Counted from the stretch's first letter, positions 32,682 to 43,582 are shown. The stretch is 64,000 nucleotides of DNA from Anaeramoeba flamelloides (GCA_027625915.1 JANTQA010000026.1:2294001-2358000), one strand, 5' to 3'. Numbers and translations: made by a program. The notes: a model not told the origin generated them from the letters alone.

Positions 32682-35600
32682 TTAATTTATAAATCCTTTT
32701 TTTCGAATTTTAAATCTAATTTTATTTAAATTTTCTGCAAATTTTCTTTGATTTTCTACAGTTAAATTAGATTTAATATTATATAACAAATCCTTTAAAA
32801 GATTTTGAGCTTGTGATTGGAATCTCTTCTCCAATAAAGAAACAATCTGAAAAGAAATCTGAGAAAAATTATGTTTTTTTTCATATATTAATAAAAATGG
32901 CAATAGCGGCTTTGCAATTGAAATGAGCTTCATTCTGGGTTGCAATAACAGGAAGTTTAATAATATTTGGAAAATCTTTTGGAAATTTTGATTTTCATTT
33001 AACCAATGGATATGCAAAGTCTTGATTAAGATGATTTTCCTTTTTTTAATTTTCAAGTAAAATTTTGGATAATTAAGATCATTGCTATTGAGATAAATGC
33101 TGTTTTTATAATAAAATCCAACAATTTTATAGATAATAAAACTTGACATTTCAACAATTTTGGAATTTACATTTTGGATTCCACTGCAAATCAATTTTAA
33201 TAATAACTGGAAATTATAAGAATCTAAGTTTATTAAGAAAGAGATTTCCTTTCGCGAAATTGTTTCAAAGAAATGGAAAAATGAATATACCAATTTTTGG
33301 TGATTTAATATTGTTGAGTTTTTGATTTTAAAGGAAAGAATTAAAATGTTGTCAATGGTGTTTTTAAAAAATTGATCTTGATAAGCTTCAAATACGCCTA
33401 TTTTCAAATAATCAGCGTTTAATAAATTCGAACATATGTCTTGGCATATTTTAATACTTTTAAGAAATTGTTCTAAATCATTTTCATTTAAAAGGTCTAT
33501 ATTAAAAAATTTGTTTTGAAGAAAGATTGATGAATAATTTAAAATGACATTACAACCATAATTAAATGTCAATAAAATTTCTTTAGAATTTTTTAAATTT
33601 AATTTATTAAGATTCCCATTTACAATTGTGGTTTGACCAGAATAGAAACAATTACTTGAATTATTTAATAAATGTGTGCGGATTGTAATTATTGAAAGCA
33701 TTTCGTTCCAAAATTTTAAAAAAAGTTTTGTGAATTGTAAATTATGTGAAAATTTGATAAAAATCAATTTTAAAATTTCAGAATATTTTGGAAAAAACCA
33801 TTCAAAAAAATAAATAAATTTAAAATCTGGCAAGCAATAATTAATAATTCCTCGTAAATCTTGAATTAGAAATAAAATTCCATCCAGATTATTTATTTTT
33901 ATTTCTTGCTCCTCTTGTTCTTGTCTCCCCACCTCCTTTATTTTATCACTCACGCTTCCAAATATCATCCTGCCCCCTTCTTGGTATGTTTTATTGATGC
34001 TTGTATTTTCCATTTGTTCTTTTATTTGATTGAAAATTTTTTCAAAGGAATAAATCAATAATTCAAATCTTTCGAGAAATATATTTTCATTTTTTTCATT
34101 GAATAATAATTTACTTAATATTGAATAATATCTAAATCTTAAATTTGTTTCAGAAAAATTAATTAAATATTGAAATCTTTGCGAATCGTGGGTTTTAAAT
34201 AAATTTTCTATTTGCTTATTCCGCAACAAATAAGATCCAAGTCTTTTTGAAGAAACAATTTTTTTAAAAAAATTTAAGGTAATTTCAATAACCAATTTAT
34301 TATTCGAATATTTTTCCATGTTAACAATAATTTTTTTGATGATCAAATTCATTATAAAATCATAATCTTTAAAGACATTATTAGAATTTGTTGAGATAAT
34401 ATCATAAAATTTTTCAATTATATCATTTGATGTAATAATTTCCTTTTTTCTTTTTGTTGATTTTGTAAGAATATTGTTATTGTTGTTGGGATTATTTAGG
34501 TTATTTCCTGTTTTAACATCTGGTGATAATAAAATGGATTTTTTTGATGAAGAAACAAATGGCTTGGATGAATTTGGATCAAATAAAAAGTATTTTGAAG
34601 AAAAATCATTGAAAAATAATATTAAAGATAATTCAAGAAAAGTATTATTTTCAACTAGCTTTTTGTCAAATGGCGGAATAATAAAATTTAAAATTCGAAA
34701 AACAATTTGAACATCAATCTCAATAATTTTTTCAATCTTATCATTCATGATTAGCTTTGGAGGGATTTTGTTAATAGAAATTAATTTGCCAAATAAAATA
34801 ATTAATATTGATATTTCTTCTGTTAATTTTAAATAAGCATGCGTATTATTATTATTATTATTGTTGTTGTTGCTGCTGTTGTTGCTGTTATTGTTGCTGT
34901 TGTTTTTAAGATGATCAATAATTGAAATCATTTTTTTATCAAACAAAGATGAAATATGTAAAAATGTATTTTCATAACAAGCGTTTCCTAATACTTGGAA
35001 GCAATCTATTTCTTCCATGAACTCAGAATGTAATTTTGGATTGATTACCACGGAAAGCTCTTCTATAAAACCAAACTTTAATCTAGTTTCAAGTAATAAA
35101 TTAAAAACGTTGGAGATCAATTCAGTAATTAAATCGTTAAAATTATTGTTCTTTGTATTCGCATTTAATATCACAATAGTATTTTCCCAAGTATGAAGAA
35201 GATAATAAAGACAATTAATTAATGAATAATTTTCATTATTAATTTCTTTTTTTGATAAATTGTTAATTAAGATTGTTAAATAATGTAATTCCATGATCCA
35301 GTCCTCAATTTCAATTTTTAGTACAATCAATTCATTAATTTTATGATATTTGCTAAATTGATAATGGAAAAAACACAATTGATTTAAGAAATTTTCATCT
35401 AAATAATCCCCATTCTCGTTATTATTATTATTGTTGTTGTTGTTATTGTTATTGTTATTGTTATAAATATTATTATTTAGAAAATGATGCGGTAATGAAC
35501 AAGTGCTTCCAATAATTAATTCATTTAAAAAATCTTGATAATTTTCTTTTTGTAAAAATTGGTTTGCTCTGAGGGTAACTAAACGAGAAAGGCAATTAAG

Positions 35601-36623
35601 TATTGATTCGCAAATTGAGTTTCTATCATAATAAAAGGAGAAAAGTTTGAATAATATTTTAATTAAGAGTAAGAGATCCAGTTTCTCAATCCATGACTGT
35701 GGAAAATTTAATCGAGGTAAGCAACCAAGGAATTGATCCAGTCTATTTAACCCAGAAAAGTCATAAGATAGAACCATTTCAAGTAGAACTAAAGTTTGGT
35801 TCAACAAAGAACACTGGTCTAATTCAGAAAAATGTCCTATTCCATATTTTAATCCAATTCCTAAAGTACTGAAAAGAGATTGTTCGTTCTCGTTCTCGTC
35901 CTCATACTCGTCCTCATTCTCGTACTCGTTATCATTCTCGTTGCCTTTTTGGTGAAAATTTAATTGAACCAAAATGTTTTGTTCGTTCTTTTTCGTTACC
36001 TTTGTGTACCTTTTATTTTGGATTGTTGTCGATTGTTGTAAAATTGAAAAAATAAAGTTGGTGATTGTTAATAAGGGCTTCTCACGAAAATTTAAAGTAA
36101 TTTTTCGATGCTGTTGTAGCATCTCGCGATCCGGTATCGAGATTCTGAATTGTGTGATTAGGCTTTGTAAGATCATCAATCCGATCCCTGCTTCAGATCC
36201 AGAATTTGTACCAACAAAAAAGAATTCAAAAATGGAACCAAGCATGTTTTGTTGCAGATCCTCGCTGTCTAGCCAATCGAGTTTAATGTTTACCACAAAC
36301 AGATCAATACATTTCTTTAAGACGATCGGTTCGTACTTGTTTCCTTTTTCACAAATTAGTTTTAAAAACCATTCACGGTTTGTTTTACGTTGCTCTTCTT
36401 GAAGCTCAGACCAATAGTTGATTAAGATTTCTTTATACCTTTTTAATGCATTCATCTGCGAATACAAAGAGACACTCTCAATTAAGACCGTTTCTAAGAT
36501 CGGAATGGCTTCAATCGTTTGATACGTTTTGTTAATCGTCTCTGTTAACTCTTCATATTCATTCAGATCAGTCGTTGTGAAGACTTTGATCGAGAGCATT
36601 TCAAATTTTGAAACTAACTCCAT
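32682..36623 (-). CDS. xpo7: Exportin-7 (RanBP16 family)
   Basis: 1313 residues in one exon from an ATG. Exportin-7 is a RanGTP-dependent nuclear transport receptor of the importin-beta superfamily, working at the nuclear pore. The match to animal XPO7 runs through the N-terminal half in order: an N-terminal FEMLSIKVFTTTDLNEYEEL helix, an IKLDWLDSEDLQ block (ITKLGWFD in human), the GIGLMILQSLITQ block and the diagnostic HRKITLNFRE motif (HRKIASSFRD). Next come VLSYDFSGLNRLD (CLNFDFIGTSTDE), LPRLNFPQSWIEKLD, NFLNQLCFFHYQFSKYHKI and FQVLGNACYEN. Further helices of HEAT-repeat character continue to the C-terminus. The protein is longer than human XPO7 (about 1087) because of poly-Asn loops near residues 395-410 and 580-597 and an acidic NENE/YEDE stretch near 235-250. 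All its neighbours are unrelated. Confidence 0.9.
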   Translation of the reverse strand: MELVSKFEMLSIKVFTTTDLNEYEELTETINKTYQTIEAIPILETVLIESVSLYSQMNALKRYKEILINYWSELQEEQRKTNREWFLKLICEKGNKYEPIVLKKCIDLFVVNIKLDWLDSEDLQQNMLGSIFEFFFVGTNSGSEAGIGLMILQSLITQFRISIPDREMLQQHRKITLNFREKPLLTITNFIFSILQQSTTIQNKRYTKVTKKNEQNILVQLNFHQKGNENDNEYENEDEYEDENENEQSLFSTLGIGLKYGIGHFSELDQCSLLNQTLVLLEMVLSYDFSGLNRLDQFLGCLPRLNFPQSWIEKLDLLLLIKILFKLFSFYYDRNSICESILNCLSRLVTLRANQFLQKENYQDFLNELIIGSTCSLPHHFLNNNIYNNNNNNNNNNNNNNNENGDYLDENFLNQLCFFHYQFSKYHKINELIVLKIEIEDWIMELHYLTILINNLSKKEINNENYSLINCLYYLLHTWENTIVILNANTKNNNFNDLITELISNVFNLLLETRLKFGFIEELSVVINPKLHSEFMEEIDCFQVLGNACYENTFLHISSLFDKKMISIIDHLKNNSNNNSNNSSNNNNNNNNNTHAYLKLTEEISILIILFGKLISINKIPPKLIMNDKIEKIIEIDVQIVFRILNFIIPPFDKKLVENNTFLELSLILFFNDFSSKYFLFDPNSSKPFVSSSKKSILLSPDVKTGNNLNNPNNNNNILTKSTKRKKEIITSNDIIEKFYDIISTNSNNVFKDYDFIMNLIIKKIIVNMEKYSNNKLVIEITLNFFKKIVSSKRLGSYLLRNKQIENLFKTHDSQRFQYLINFSETNLRFRYYSILSKLLFNEKNENIFLERFELLIYSFEKIFNQIKEQMENTSINKTYQEGGRMIFGSVSDKIKEVGRQEQEEQEIKINNLDGILFLIQDLRGIINYCLPDFKFIYFFEWFFPKYSEILKLIFIKFSHNLQFTKLFLKFWNEMLSIITIRTHLLNNSSNCFYSGQTTIVNGNLNKLNLKNSKEILLTFNYGCNVILNYSSIFLQNKFFNIDLLNENDLEQFLKSIKICQDICSNLLNADYLKIGVFEAYQDQFFKNTIDNILILSFKIKNSTILNHQKLVYSFFHFFETISRKEISFLINLDSYNFQLLLKLICSGIQNVNSKIVEMSSFIIYKIVGFYYKNSIYLNSNDLNYPKFYLKIKKRKIILIKTLHIHWLNENQNFQKIFQILLNFLLLQPRMKLISIAKPLLPFLLIYEKKHNFSQISFQIVSLLEKRFQSQAQNLLKDLLYNIKSNLTVENQRKFAENLNKIRFKIRKKGFIN

Positions 36624-37888
36624 TACTTGAAACTACAAGCAAATTTCAAGTAGTCCCAAATTGGTGGTAGATCGTTTTTTTTTTATTTTTTGAACAAAGC
36701 GAGAAAATGGTTTTTTGCTGTTTTCGAAGAAAATGATAAATCAGAAATCATATTTATTCTGTAAAATTTTGTTGATATGTTAATTGAGCATCGTAAGGGT
36801 TTTTTCAAAATGTCTTGGATGAAGAAATTTTTCCAAAATTGATGAATATTAATTTTTTTGGTTTATGGCTGTTTTACAAAAAGTAATGTTCTCAAAATTT
36901 TTCAATCTTATTTGGGTGTTGTCTTTTTGATCTTGGTTCATTTTAACTTTTTTAATTATTAACTTTAGGAAAAACAGCCTTAAAAAAAGAGTCAGTTATA
37001 AAATACCCTATTTGAGAATTAAATATTTTTTTAGGTTGTTATGCAAAAATTACGGACTCAAGTCAAACAAAACACTTCACAGGCTCAAAAAAGTAGCACC
37101 AGTATGATGTGTGTGATGGAAAAAAAGATGAAAGTTTGTAATGCAATAGGAAATCCAATTGTTTTTCATATTTTGGATTTTTTTCCAAATAGTTATTCAT
37201 GGAGAATTCACAACAATTTGACCAAAATAATTACATAAAAATATGTTTGTTCTGTACATGTGAGAAATCTCGTTCTTTTTGTTTTCCTCAATTGAAAAAT
37301 TCCACAATCGAGAACAAAAAATTTAAACAATTAAATATTAAATCCTGAAAAAAAACAATTTTCAGTAAAACTAATTTTTATATATACCTTATCTTTGGCT
37401 TTAAAGAAGAATCAAATCTCTTTTTCTGATATTGGTGTAATTGTTTTACATTTAAATTGAGTCCGATATATTCTGTAAAAGAATTAATATTTGGAGATAT
37501 TTGAAATTTGTTTTTCTTTTTTAAGGGATTAGCATCTCCCAAGCATTAGTCTAAAATTAAAGTATGCTATAATTGAAGATTTTTTATATTAATTTTCTTG
37601 TTTAAAAAAACTCTAAAAACTTGATTATTTAAAAAATGATATTACCTTTGATCTTATCAATAAAAAATAATTTGTTGTATAAGTAAAAAAATTTATTATT
37701 TTTAGAAAAACTATACCTTACTAGACATATTTTACGGTTCTACTATAAATATCCTGACTTCAAACAGTTGAAAATTTTCTTTGTAAGATTGATCTTGATA
37801 TCTAGATTAGCTGCTAAAAAAAAATCAATTTATTATTTTTTTATTATTATTTAATGGAGGAGTTTTTAATTCCTCTTATTTGTCGTGA
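36624..37888. other. Intergenic upstream of exportin-7
   Basis: Apart from the small frame at 37041-37238, nothing was recognised except the motif TTAAGGGATTAGCAT at 37521-37535, also present at 1171-1185. Confidence 0.45.
37041..37238 (+). CDS. Possible small protein or exon (uncertain)
   Basis: A 65-codon frame from ATG. Its first 35 codons are much less AT-biased than the flanks (KLRTQVKQNTSQAQKSSTSM). A TTTTTTTAG acceptor-like string lies just upstream, so it could be a terminal exon of a gene divergent from exportin-7. No donor or upstream exon was convincing, and I recognise no family. It may be nothing. Confidence 0.25.
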   Translation: MQKLRTQVKQNTSQAQKSSTSMMCVMEKKMKVCNAIGNPIVFHILDFFPNSYSWRIHNNLTKIIT

Positions 37889-38058
37889 GGTTTTTTTTAA
37901 TTTGAGAAACAAAAATAAAATTTATGAAATTTTGGGTTTATTTCTCAAATTAAAAAAAACAGTCATTAGCTTTTCCAGAATTCAAAAGAATTGAGTAAAA
38001 TCTTTGACTTTTCTCTCTATTCTTTTAAATTCTGGAAAAGCTAGGCACTTGACGGCAC
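37889..38058. repeat. Modular hairpin block 1 (arms B then A)
   Basis: Two successive large hairpins. Type B (37890-37960) has arms TTTTTTTTAATTTGAGAAA and TTTCTCAAATTAAAAAAAA. Type A (37968-38042) has arms AGCTTTTCCAGAATTCAAAA and TTTTAAATTCTGGAAAAGCT. The short linkers before each read GTCGTGAG and GTCATTAG. The block ends CTAGGCACTTGACGGCAC. It is non-coding and unlike the TA-flanked elements: no terminal AAC or CAG ends and no TA pair. Confidence 0.75.
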
Positions 38059-38390
38059 CCCCCGAATCCCCAAATTGTGATTTAGGAATTTTGTTAAAGA
38101 CCCAAAAAAAAATTTATTATCCACTAAGGCTAATAAATATGATGAATCTCTTTTTCTAATAATATCAACAATATAGCTGTTTTAAAAAAGTGTAGTCTCA
38201 AAGTTTTATAAGTAGGGCTTAAAACTGTCTAATTCGTTTGTTTTAATCAGTTCAGTCAACATTGAATAAAACTTTTGGTACACACTTTTCTAAAACAGCT
38301 GTAGTAATAATATTATTTTTTAATATATTAAAAATGTTAAATTTTTTTAATTCAGATATCCAGATTTTACGATTATTTTCATAGGTTGGG

Positions 38391-38499
38391 CAGTCGTTAG
38401 GTTTTCTTGTTTTTTCTGTTTATTTGTAAAATTGATAGATTTGACAAATAAAACAGAAAACTCAAGAAAAACTAGGCACTTGACGGCGCTTGACGACAC
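38391..38499. repeat. Modular hairpin block 2 (arm C)
   Basis: One type C hairpin at 38398-38473, with inner arms TTTTCTGTTTATTTG and CAAATAAAACAGAAAA. It is preceded by CAGTCGTTAG and followed by CTAGGCACTTGACGGCGC and then TTGACGACAC. The 10-bp unit of the end motif is therefore duplicated (CACTTGACGG, CGCTTGACGA). Confidence 0.75.
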
Positions 38500-38652
38500 G
38501 ATCACCTAGAAAATGATCCAAATCTTCAATTATATCGATTTTTTTTTGATTTATCTATGTTAATAACTTAAGGATATCTATTTAAATAATTTACAAAATT
38601 TGAGAGTTTTAAGATTGAAGTTAAACCATTCCAATTTAAATATCTTTTCTCG

Positions 38653-38822
38653 TAAGGTTTTCCAGAATTTAATATAATTGAGTAAAATCATAGATTTTCT
38701 CTATTCTTTTGAATTCTGGAAAACCGCCTTAGCTTTTTTTTAATTTGAGAAATAAAAAGAAAATTTCAAAAATTTTCTTTTTATTTCTAAAATTGAAAAA
38801 AAGCTAGGCACTTGACGACACG
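38653..38822. repeat. Modular hairpin block 3 (arms A then B)
   Basis: Type A (38655-38725) is followed by the linker CGCCTTAG and type B (38731-38804), the reverse of the order in block 1. The block ends CTAGGCACTTGACGACAC. Arm sequences agree with the other blocks apart from scattered changes, many of them matched in both arms. Confidence 0.75.
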
Positions 38823-39399
38823 ACTGTTTGTTAATATTTTTTTGAATAGAAATTATTTTTAAATATTTTTGAACTTTCCAAATTGGACTATTTTCCAGTT
38901 GTTTAATTCGATATTTCTAAAGTTCAAATTCTAACTCTTTGAGGGTGTTTGATTGCCAGTTAATATTTTCCAATTTATGTAAAAAATCAATTTATTTTAA
39001 CAATTTAATAATATACTCAAAGATAATATTTTGATAATAAATTTCCACATACATGTGATATATTGAGATTACAAAAGAACTAGCATCAGTGAAAGGTAAA
39101 AAAAATAATCAATCACTCTTATATTATTCTATTAATTATTCTAGAGTTAAATCTTGAAATAAAAAAAAATCAAAAATAGTCACTGTTTCGGGTTACTAAA
39201 TATTAATTTTTAAATACTAGAAACTATTATTTAGGTTTCTCTCTTAAATTTTTATAAATAATTTATAAAAATTTTATAAAAAATATCTATTATTAATTAT
39301 TATTTCAAGAAAAAAATCTAATAATGTAGGTTCGCAATATTTTCTAATAATTTTTTTCCTTTTGAAATTGGCAAGAGGAATATATTATGTCTCTTAATT
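38823..39399. other. Intergenic, no gene seen
   Basis: AT-rich sequence between hairpin block 3 and family G copy 4. Nothing was recognised. Confidence 0.5.
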
Positions 39400-39978
39400 A
39401 ATCAATTTATAAAAAATACCGACACACTTAATAATGTTAATGAAAGTGGTTGTGAGTTTTTATCCCATATTATTATCAAAAAAATTTTCAATTTTGAGAT
39501 CAAAATCATATTTGTAATTTTTTTTTTTTTTCTATTTTTTGTTTTTCATTATTTTTCTTTTTGTTTTTAAATGATCTTTTCATATTGTTCATATGTTTTT
39601 TTTTCTTTGTTCTCTCTTTTTTTTTGATCTTCAAGATAAAAAAAGATCTTATATAATCTAAATAGAAATTAAAAAAAAAAAATGATACACTGTATTGTTT
39701 TCAAAATTTACAGAAATGATTCTTAAAAAATCTTCTTATTAACATTTTTTTTAGTGAAATTTCAGTAAATAAAAAACCTAGAATTACCATTTCCTAAAAT
39801 TATGGTTTACTTTTTTTTAGTTTTTGGTTTTAAAATTAAAAATTTTAACAATATCGGGGTTTTATGATTAAAATGATATTAAAGTGAACTGTTAATAAGT
39901 TATCATAATTAAAAGTCTTTTAATTCAATTTTTTTTAATTTAGTATTTCAGTTGAAAAAAATTTTTTTAGATGTGGTT
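39400..39978. mobile_element. MITE, family G, copy 4 (diverged)
   Basis: Parallels 14193-14985 along its length: a left-end remnant (ACACACTTAATAATGTTAATG against CTCACTTTATAATGTTTATAG), the pyrimidine-rich core, a GATCTTATATAATCTAAA block, a TTTTTTTAGTGAAATTTCAGT block, then TTTTTTTTAGTTTTTGGTTTT and an ATATCGGGGTTTTATGATT block. The right end GTGGTT precedes TA at 39979-39980. The left boundary is approximate. Confidence 0.55.
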
Positions 39979-40431
39979 TACAACATAATTAAAATAATTT
40001 TGTATCTATGGTAATATTAATCCATTTGTTTAAACAGTGTCTCAATAAAACCCCTTGAAAAATATATTATATTATATTTCAAATATCTTTCTTTTTAAAT
40101 GTTATTTATTAGAACTGGATTATTTAATTTAATAAAAATCAAATAATTTTAATAGAAAAAATGAAAAATCCAAAAAAGAGCAAAAATATAATTATAAAAA
40201 ATATTGTTATTTCAGAAAAAATAGTTTTTTATTATCATTAAACTTTTTTGTAAAAAAGAAAATATTGAATTGAAGAAAATATTGTCTAATTTTCTTCTTG
40301 TTATATTTGAAATTTAATGAATCAAAAATTTGTTCTTATAAATTAAAACTTTCAAATCAAAAATATGTATAATTAAATTAATAAAAAAAAATTATAAATA
40401 GAAAAATTATTATTTTAATTTCTTTAATCAA

Positions 40432-40551
40432 AGTATAATACCGAAAGGGATATGTATTCTAAATATATCCCTAAGGGTGAATTTATTTATCATGAATTTA
40501 CCCCGTACTCAAGAGGTGACATAAAAAATAAAGATCTTGTGGTATCGTACT
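40432..40551. ncRNA. Candidate structured RNA (three-way junction)
   Basis: A locally GC-richer 120-nt stretch folds into an outer stem of about 11 bp (40432-40442 with 40541-40551: AGTATAATACC with GGTATCGTACT) enclosing two hairpins. Hairpin 1 has arms GGGATAT (40447-40453) and ATATCCC (40465-40471). Hairpin 2 has arms GGGTGAATTTAT (40475-40486) and ATGAATTTACCC (40492-40503). Hairpin 2 contains two G-U type pairs and the outer stem one, which a DNA cruciform would not tolerate well but an RNA would. A GAAA precedes hairpin 1. It does not meet the hammerhead consensus, and I recognise no other RNA family. It could still be a decayed inverted-repeat element, and the strand is not known. Confidence 0.35.
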
Positions 40552-41749
40552 TCTTTTTATTGATAAAATTTAAATAACAGATAAAAAAATCATAGAATCT
40601 GAATTCCAAAAAACAAATTCAAATTTTAAAAAAACACTAATCACAGTTTCTCCATTAAAAAAAATTAAAAATAAAAAAAAGTTTAAGAAAGGAATCACAA
40701 TTTTTAAAATGACAATTCCAAAAAATGAAAATTACTTATTTCATATTTTATCTTTCCAAAAGGTTAAAAATCTTCAATTTAAAACAATTTTTTTTTATTT
40801 TAAGTACAAAATCTATTTAATTCAATTTAAAATAATTTGTGGTTATTTTAAACCAACCAAATTAGACAAAGTAAGGATTTTGAAAAATTTATTGAGATAA
40901 AAATAACATATTTGAGAAATGAAAAAAAAATGAAAAAAAAAAATCAAAAAGCACCCATAAGAGAGATTGCTTAATAATAATATAGTTATATTTCAAAATT
41001 CTATCTATAAAAATTTTTAATAGAAATTGACTGTGACCATTATTGAACTTTTTTTCTAAAAATATCCTTTTTTTGATTGTCTATATTTGGAGATCCAACT
41101 TATATCACATTTTGATTCATTTTTAATTGGCATTTGGAACTAATAAAAATTGTTAAAAGGTTTATTTTCAATTGCAAAAAATTATTTTTCAGAGTAATTA
41201 CTCTACCCTTAACAAACTTAAAATCGAAATAATTCAATTGTATTAACCTTATGACTATTTTCTGAACTCTTTTTGGTTGTAATTGGACTTTCTTTTTGAT
41301 TAAAAACCCGAAATAGAAACAATTTATTCAATTTTCAAATTTGTAAAAAATAGATTGAACTGAAATAAAAAAAAAAAATAATTGATATAAATTTCCATAA
41401 AAATATTTTTTTTTTTTTACAATTAAGCAAATCAAAGATGATCCATGTCTTTTTTAAAGTTTAATATATTTTTATTGTTTATAATTCTTTTGTAAAAAAA
41501 AAAAAAAAAAATAGAAATGTTCCATATTTATTAAATGAAAATTTATCAGATTTTTAGAAGATTTATCTCTCTAGTTTTAGATTGAGAAATAAAAAAATAA
41601 AATAACAATTTTGATTAAAAATAGAAGTGAAACTTGTTTTCTTAATAAATATAAAAAAAGAAATTAAGCTAAAAATATTTCAATTAAAAAAAAAAAAAAA
41701 AAAACTATAAATACTGATCTCAAAACTTATTGCGAGGAAAAAATAAAAG
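40552..41749. other. Intergenic downstream of adenosine kinase
   Basis: AT-rich with several poly-A or poly-T runs (for example near 41495 and 41690). The short frame at 40709-40900 is composition-driven. No gene or element recognised. Confidence 0.5.
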
Positions 41750-42840
41750 TTAATCAAGTTGATATTTTGGTTTACCTTTTATTGTACACCCTCTTTGACG
41801 AATAATGTAACCAGCTGACCAATGAGCGGCTTTTATACAGTTGGCAAGGTTTGGTTCAACTTTTTTTAATTTATAATTCAAAAATTGTGAAAGGAATCCG
41901 GCAACAAACCCATCACCCGCGCCATTTGAATCAACAAATTGATGAGAGGGGCATTTTTTAACTGGGTAGGAAGTAACTTTATTAATGTCATATTCTGGTG
42001 CATATAGCAAGGTAGGACGGGTACTTTGCGTGACTGCCACTATTCTAGGCATTTTGGTGTTAATTTTTTTGCTTTTGTACAATTCTTTGATTAGATCTTC
42101 CATAAGCCCCTGTGAAACATTTTCCTTTTTAGTGTTTTTATTCAACCATCCGAGCCCCTTTCCAAGCGAAACCACTTCACTTTCGTTGCCAACAATCAAA
42201 TCCCAATATGGCATTAATTGTTTAAATTTATTCAAATGGGGTTTGCTACAAAGATAAGCCGCGGCAATATTCATTGCGAATAATTTGTTATCCTTAACAG
42301 CTGTTTTTGCCATTTCCAAGCATGCGGGGAAACTTTCATTAATGACAAAGCCCGAAATATAAAAAATGCTTGCTTCATCAATTTTTTTTTTAATTTCCGG
42401 CAGCACTAAATGCTTGGGATCAAAGGAATATGCTGCGCCCAAGCAGGCGATCAGTGTCCTTACTGTCCCAACAGACATAACAGCACATGTCCCGCTTGGC
42501 CTGGTGGGGTCAACCGTGTAATATGCATCAACGCCATCCTTGGTAACAGTTTTTTTCAGAATTTTCCCAAATTCATCATCGCCTACAGATCCTGCATAGG
42601 CAGTAATACCTGGCTTTTGTAATAGCCATTGTGCAACGCGAATAGCATTCTGCGTTGCACCACCTGCAACAAAGCTTACATCATATTTTTGGTGTAACTC
42701 AACAAATAATGGGTAATCGTTTTCATTGCCAATTAAATTATCTCCACTTGGTAAATTATATTTTTCTAAAAATGCTTGATCAACTTTTGCAACCATATCC
42801 AAAAGTGGGTTTCCAATACCAAATATTTCGCATTTGCTCC
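41750..42840 (-). CDS. adk: Adenosine kinase (5' exon missing)
   Basis: The PfkB-family enzyme that converts adenosine and ATP to AMP and ADP in purine salvage. About 362 residues are visible. The N-terminal strand FGIGNPLLDMVAKVD matches human ADK FGMGNPLLDISAVVD. GGATQNAIRVAQW is the substrate-side GG motif. NGAGDGFVAGFLSQF (about residues 312-326) is the anion-hole and catalytic Asp motif, followed by the IIRQRGCT block near the end. The conserved N-terminal strand lies upstream of the first in-frame ATG (42794-42796), so the protein cannot start there. In-frame coding reaches SKCEIFGIG and then meets an AATTAG string (AG at 42841-42842 in plus coordinates), which looks like a splice acceptor. 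A first exon must lie upstream but was not identified. Without that intron the frame hits a stop a few codons further up. Confidence 0.9.
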
Positions 42841-43199
42841 CTAATTAATCATAAATAAATAAATAATAATCATCATCATCATAATGAATCAAAATATTTT
42901 TGAATAAAAAAGATATTTTTAAAATGTTTTGTTAAAAAGATATCTCACTTTTTTTTTTTTTTTTTTATCTAAAATTTTTGGTAAAAATGAAATCTTTAAA
43001 AGTGATAATTAAATGTGATTTTGAGAGAATACCATTTTTAACTTTTAATTTCATCTATTTTTGAAATTATTTGGTATAATTATTACTCAAAATGAAGGCC
43101 TTTTTAATTATTATTGGTATGACCTAGTCTAATTATAATCTTAAAAGATTAAAAATTCGTCAAAAGCCGCTTGATAAGAAAATTAATAAAGAAATACAA
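42841..43199. other. Probable intron and upstream region of adenosine kinase
   Basis: Contains a poly-T run (42952-42967) next to a GTGAG string on the minus strand (about 42945-42949), a possible donor. No initiator exon could be chosen with confidence. Confidence 0.35.
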
Positions 43200-43510
43200 T
43201 AGGCGGTGATGGAACAGGGGTTTATCGGTAGATCATTTATCCCCTATAATTTTTGTATATATAAGCCACTTTATATTACAGAAAATAAAAGATCATGCAA
43301 TACACACTCAAATGTATGTAGGCGATTTAATCTTAATAATGGAAGTAGAATCACTCCATAAAATAAAAGAATTGACCAAAGCAAAAATATGCCCAATTAT
43401 CACCAAATATGGCCTAAAGGTAAATGATGATAAATCGGAATTAACAACAAAATTAAAATTTATTTAATATCTGGGTAGATGGCTTCATAAAAAAACACAT
43501 ATCAAAAAAA
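43200..43510 (+). pseudogene. LINE-type reverse transcriptase remnant
   Basis: The plus strand reads HTQMYVGDLILIMEVESL, then ITKYGLKVNDDKSELTT and, after a stop, YLGRWLHKKTH. These are the catalytic Y-x-D-D motif (second position now Gly), the G-L-x-x-N-x-x-K-S motif and the Y-L-G motif in the order and spacing of non-LTR reverse transcriptases. Upstream sequence (about 43200-43260) may hold the decayed preceding motif. It differs from the remnant at 28045-28330, so at least two LINE lineages are represented. The interval ends against C3 and its TA tract. Confidence 0.65.
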
Positions 43511-43582
43511 AAATCAAGAAAAAGTTAAAGATGATTTCGACAGATACATACATACACACACACACATATATATATATATATA

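Noticed and set aside
40432-40551. Hammerhead ribozyme
   Set aside because: A GAAA next to a hairpin and a possible UA cleavage step are present, but the CUGAUGA core is missing and 36 nt lie where 7 are expected.
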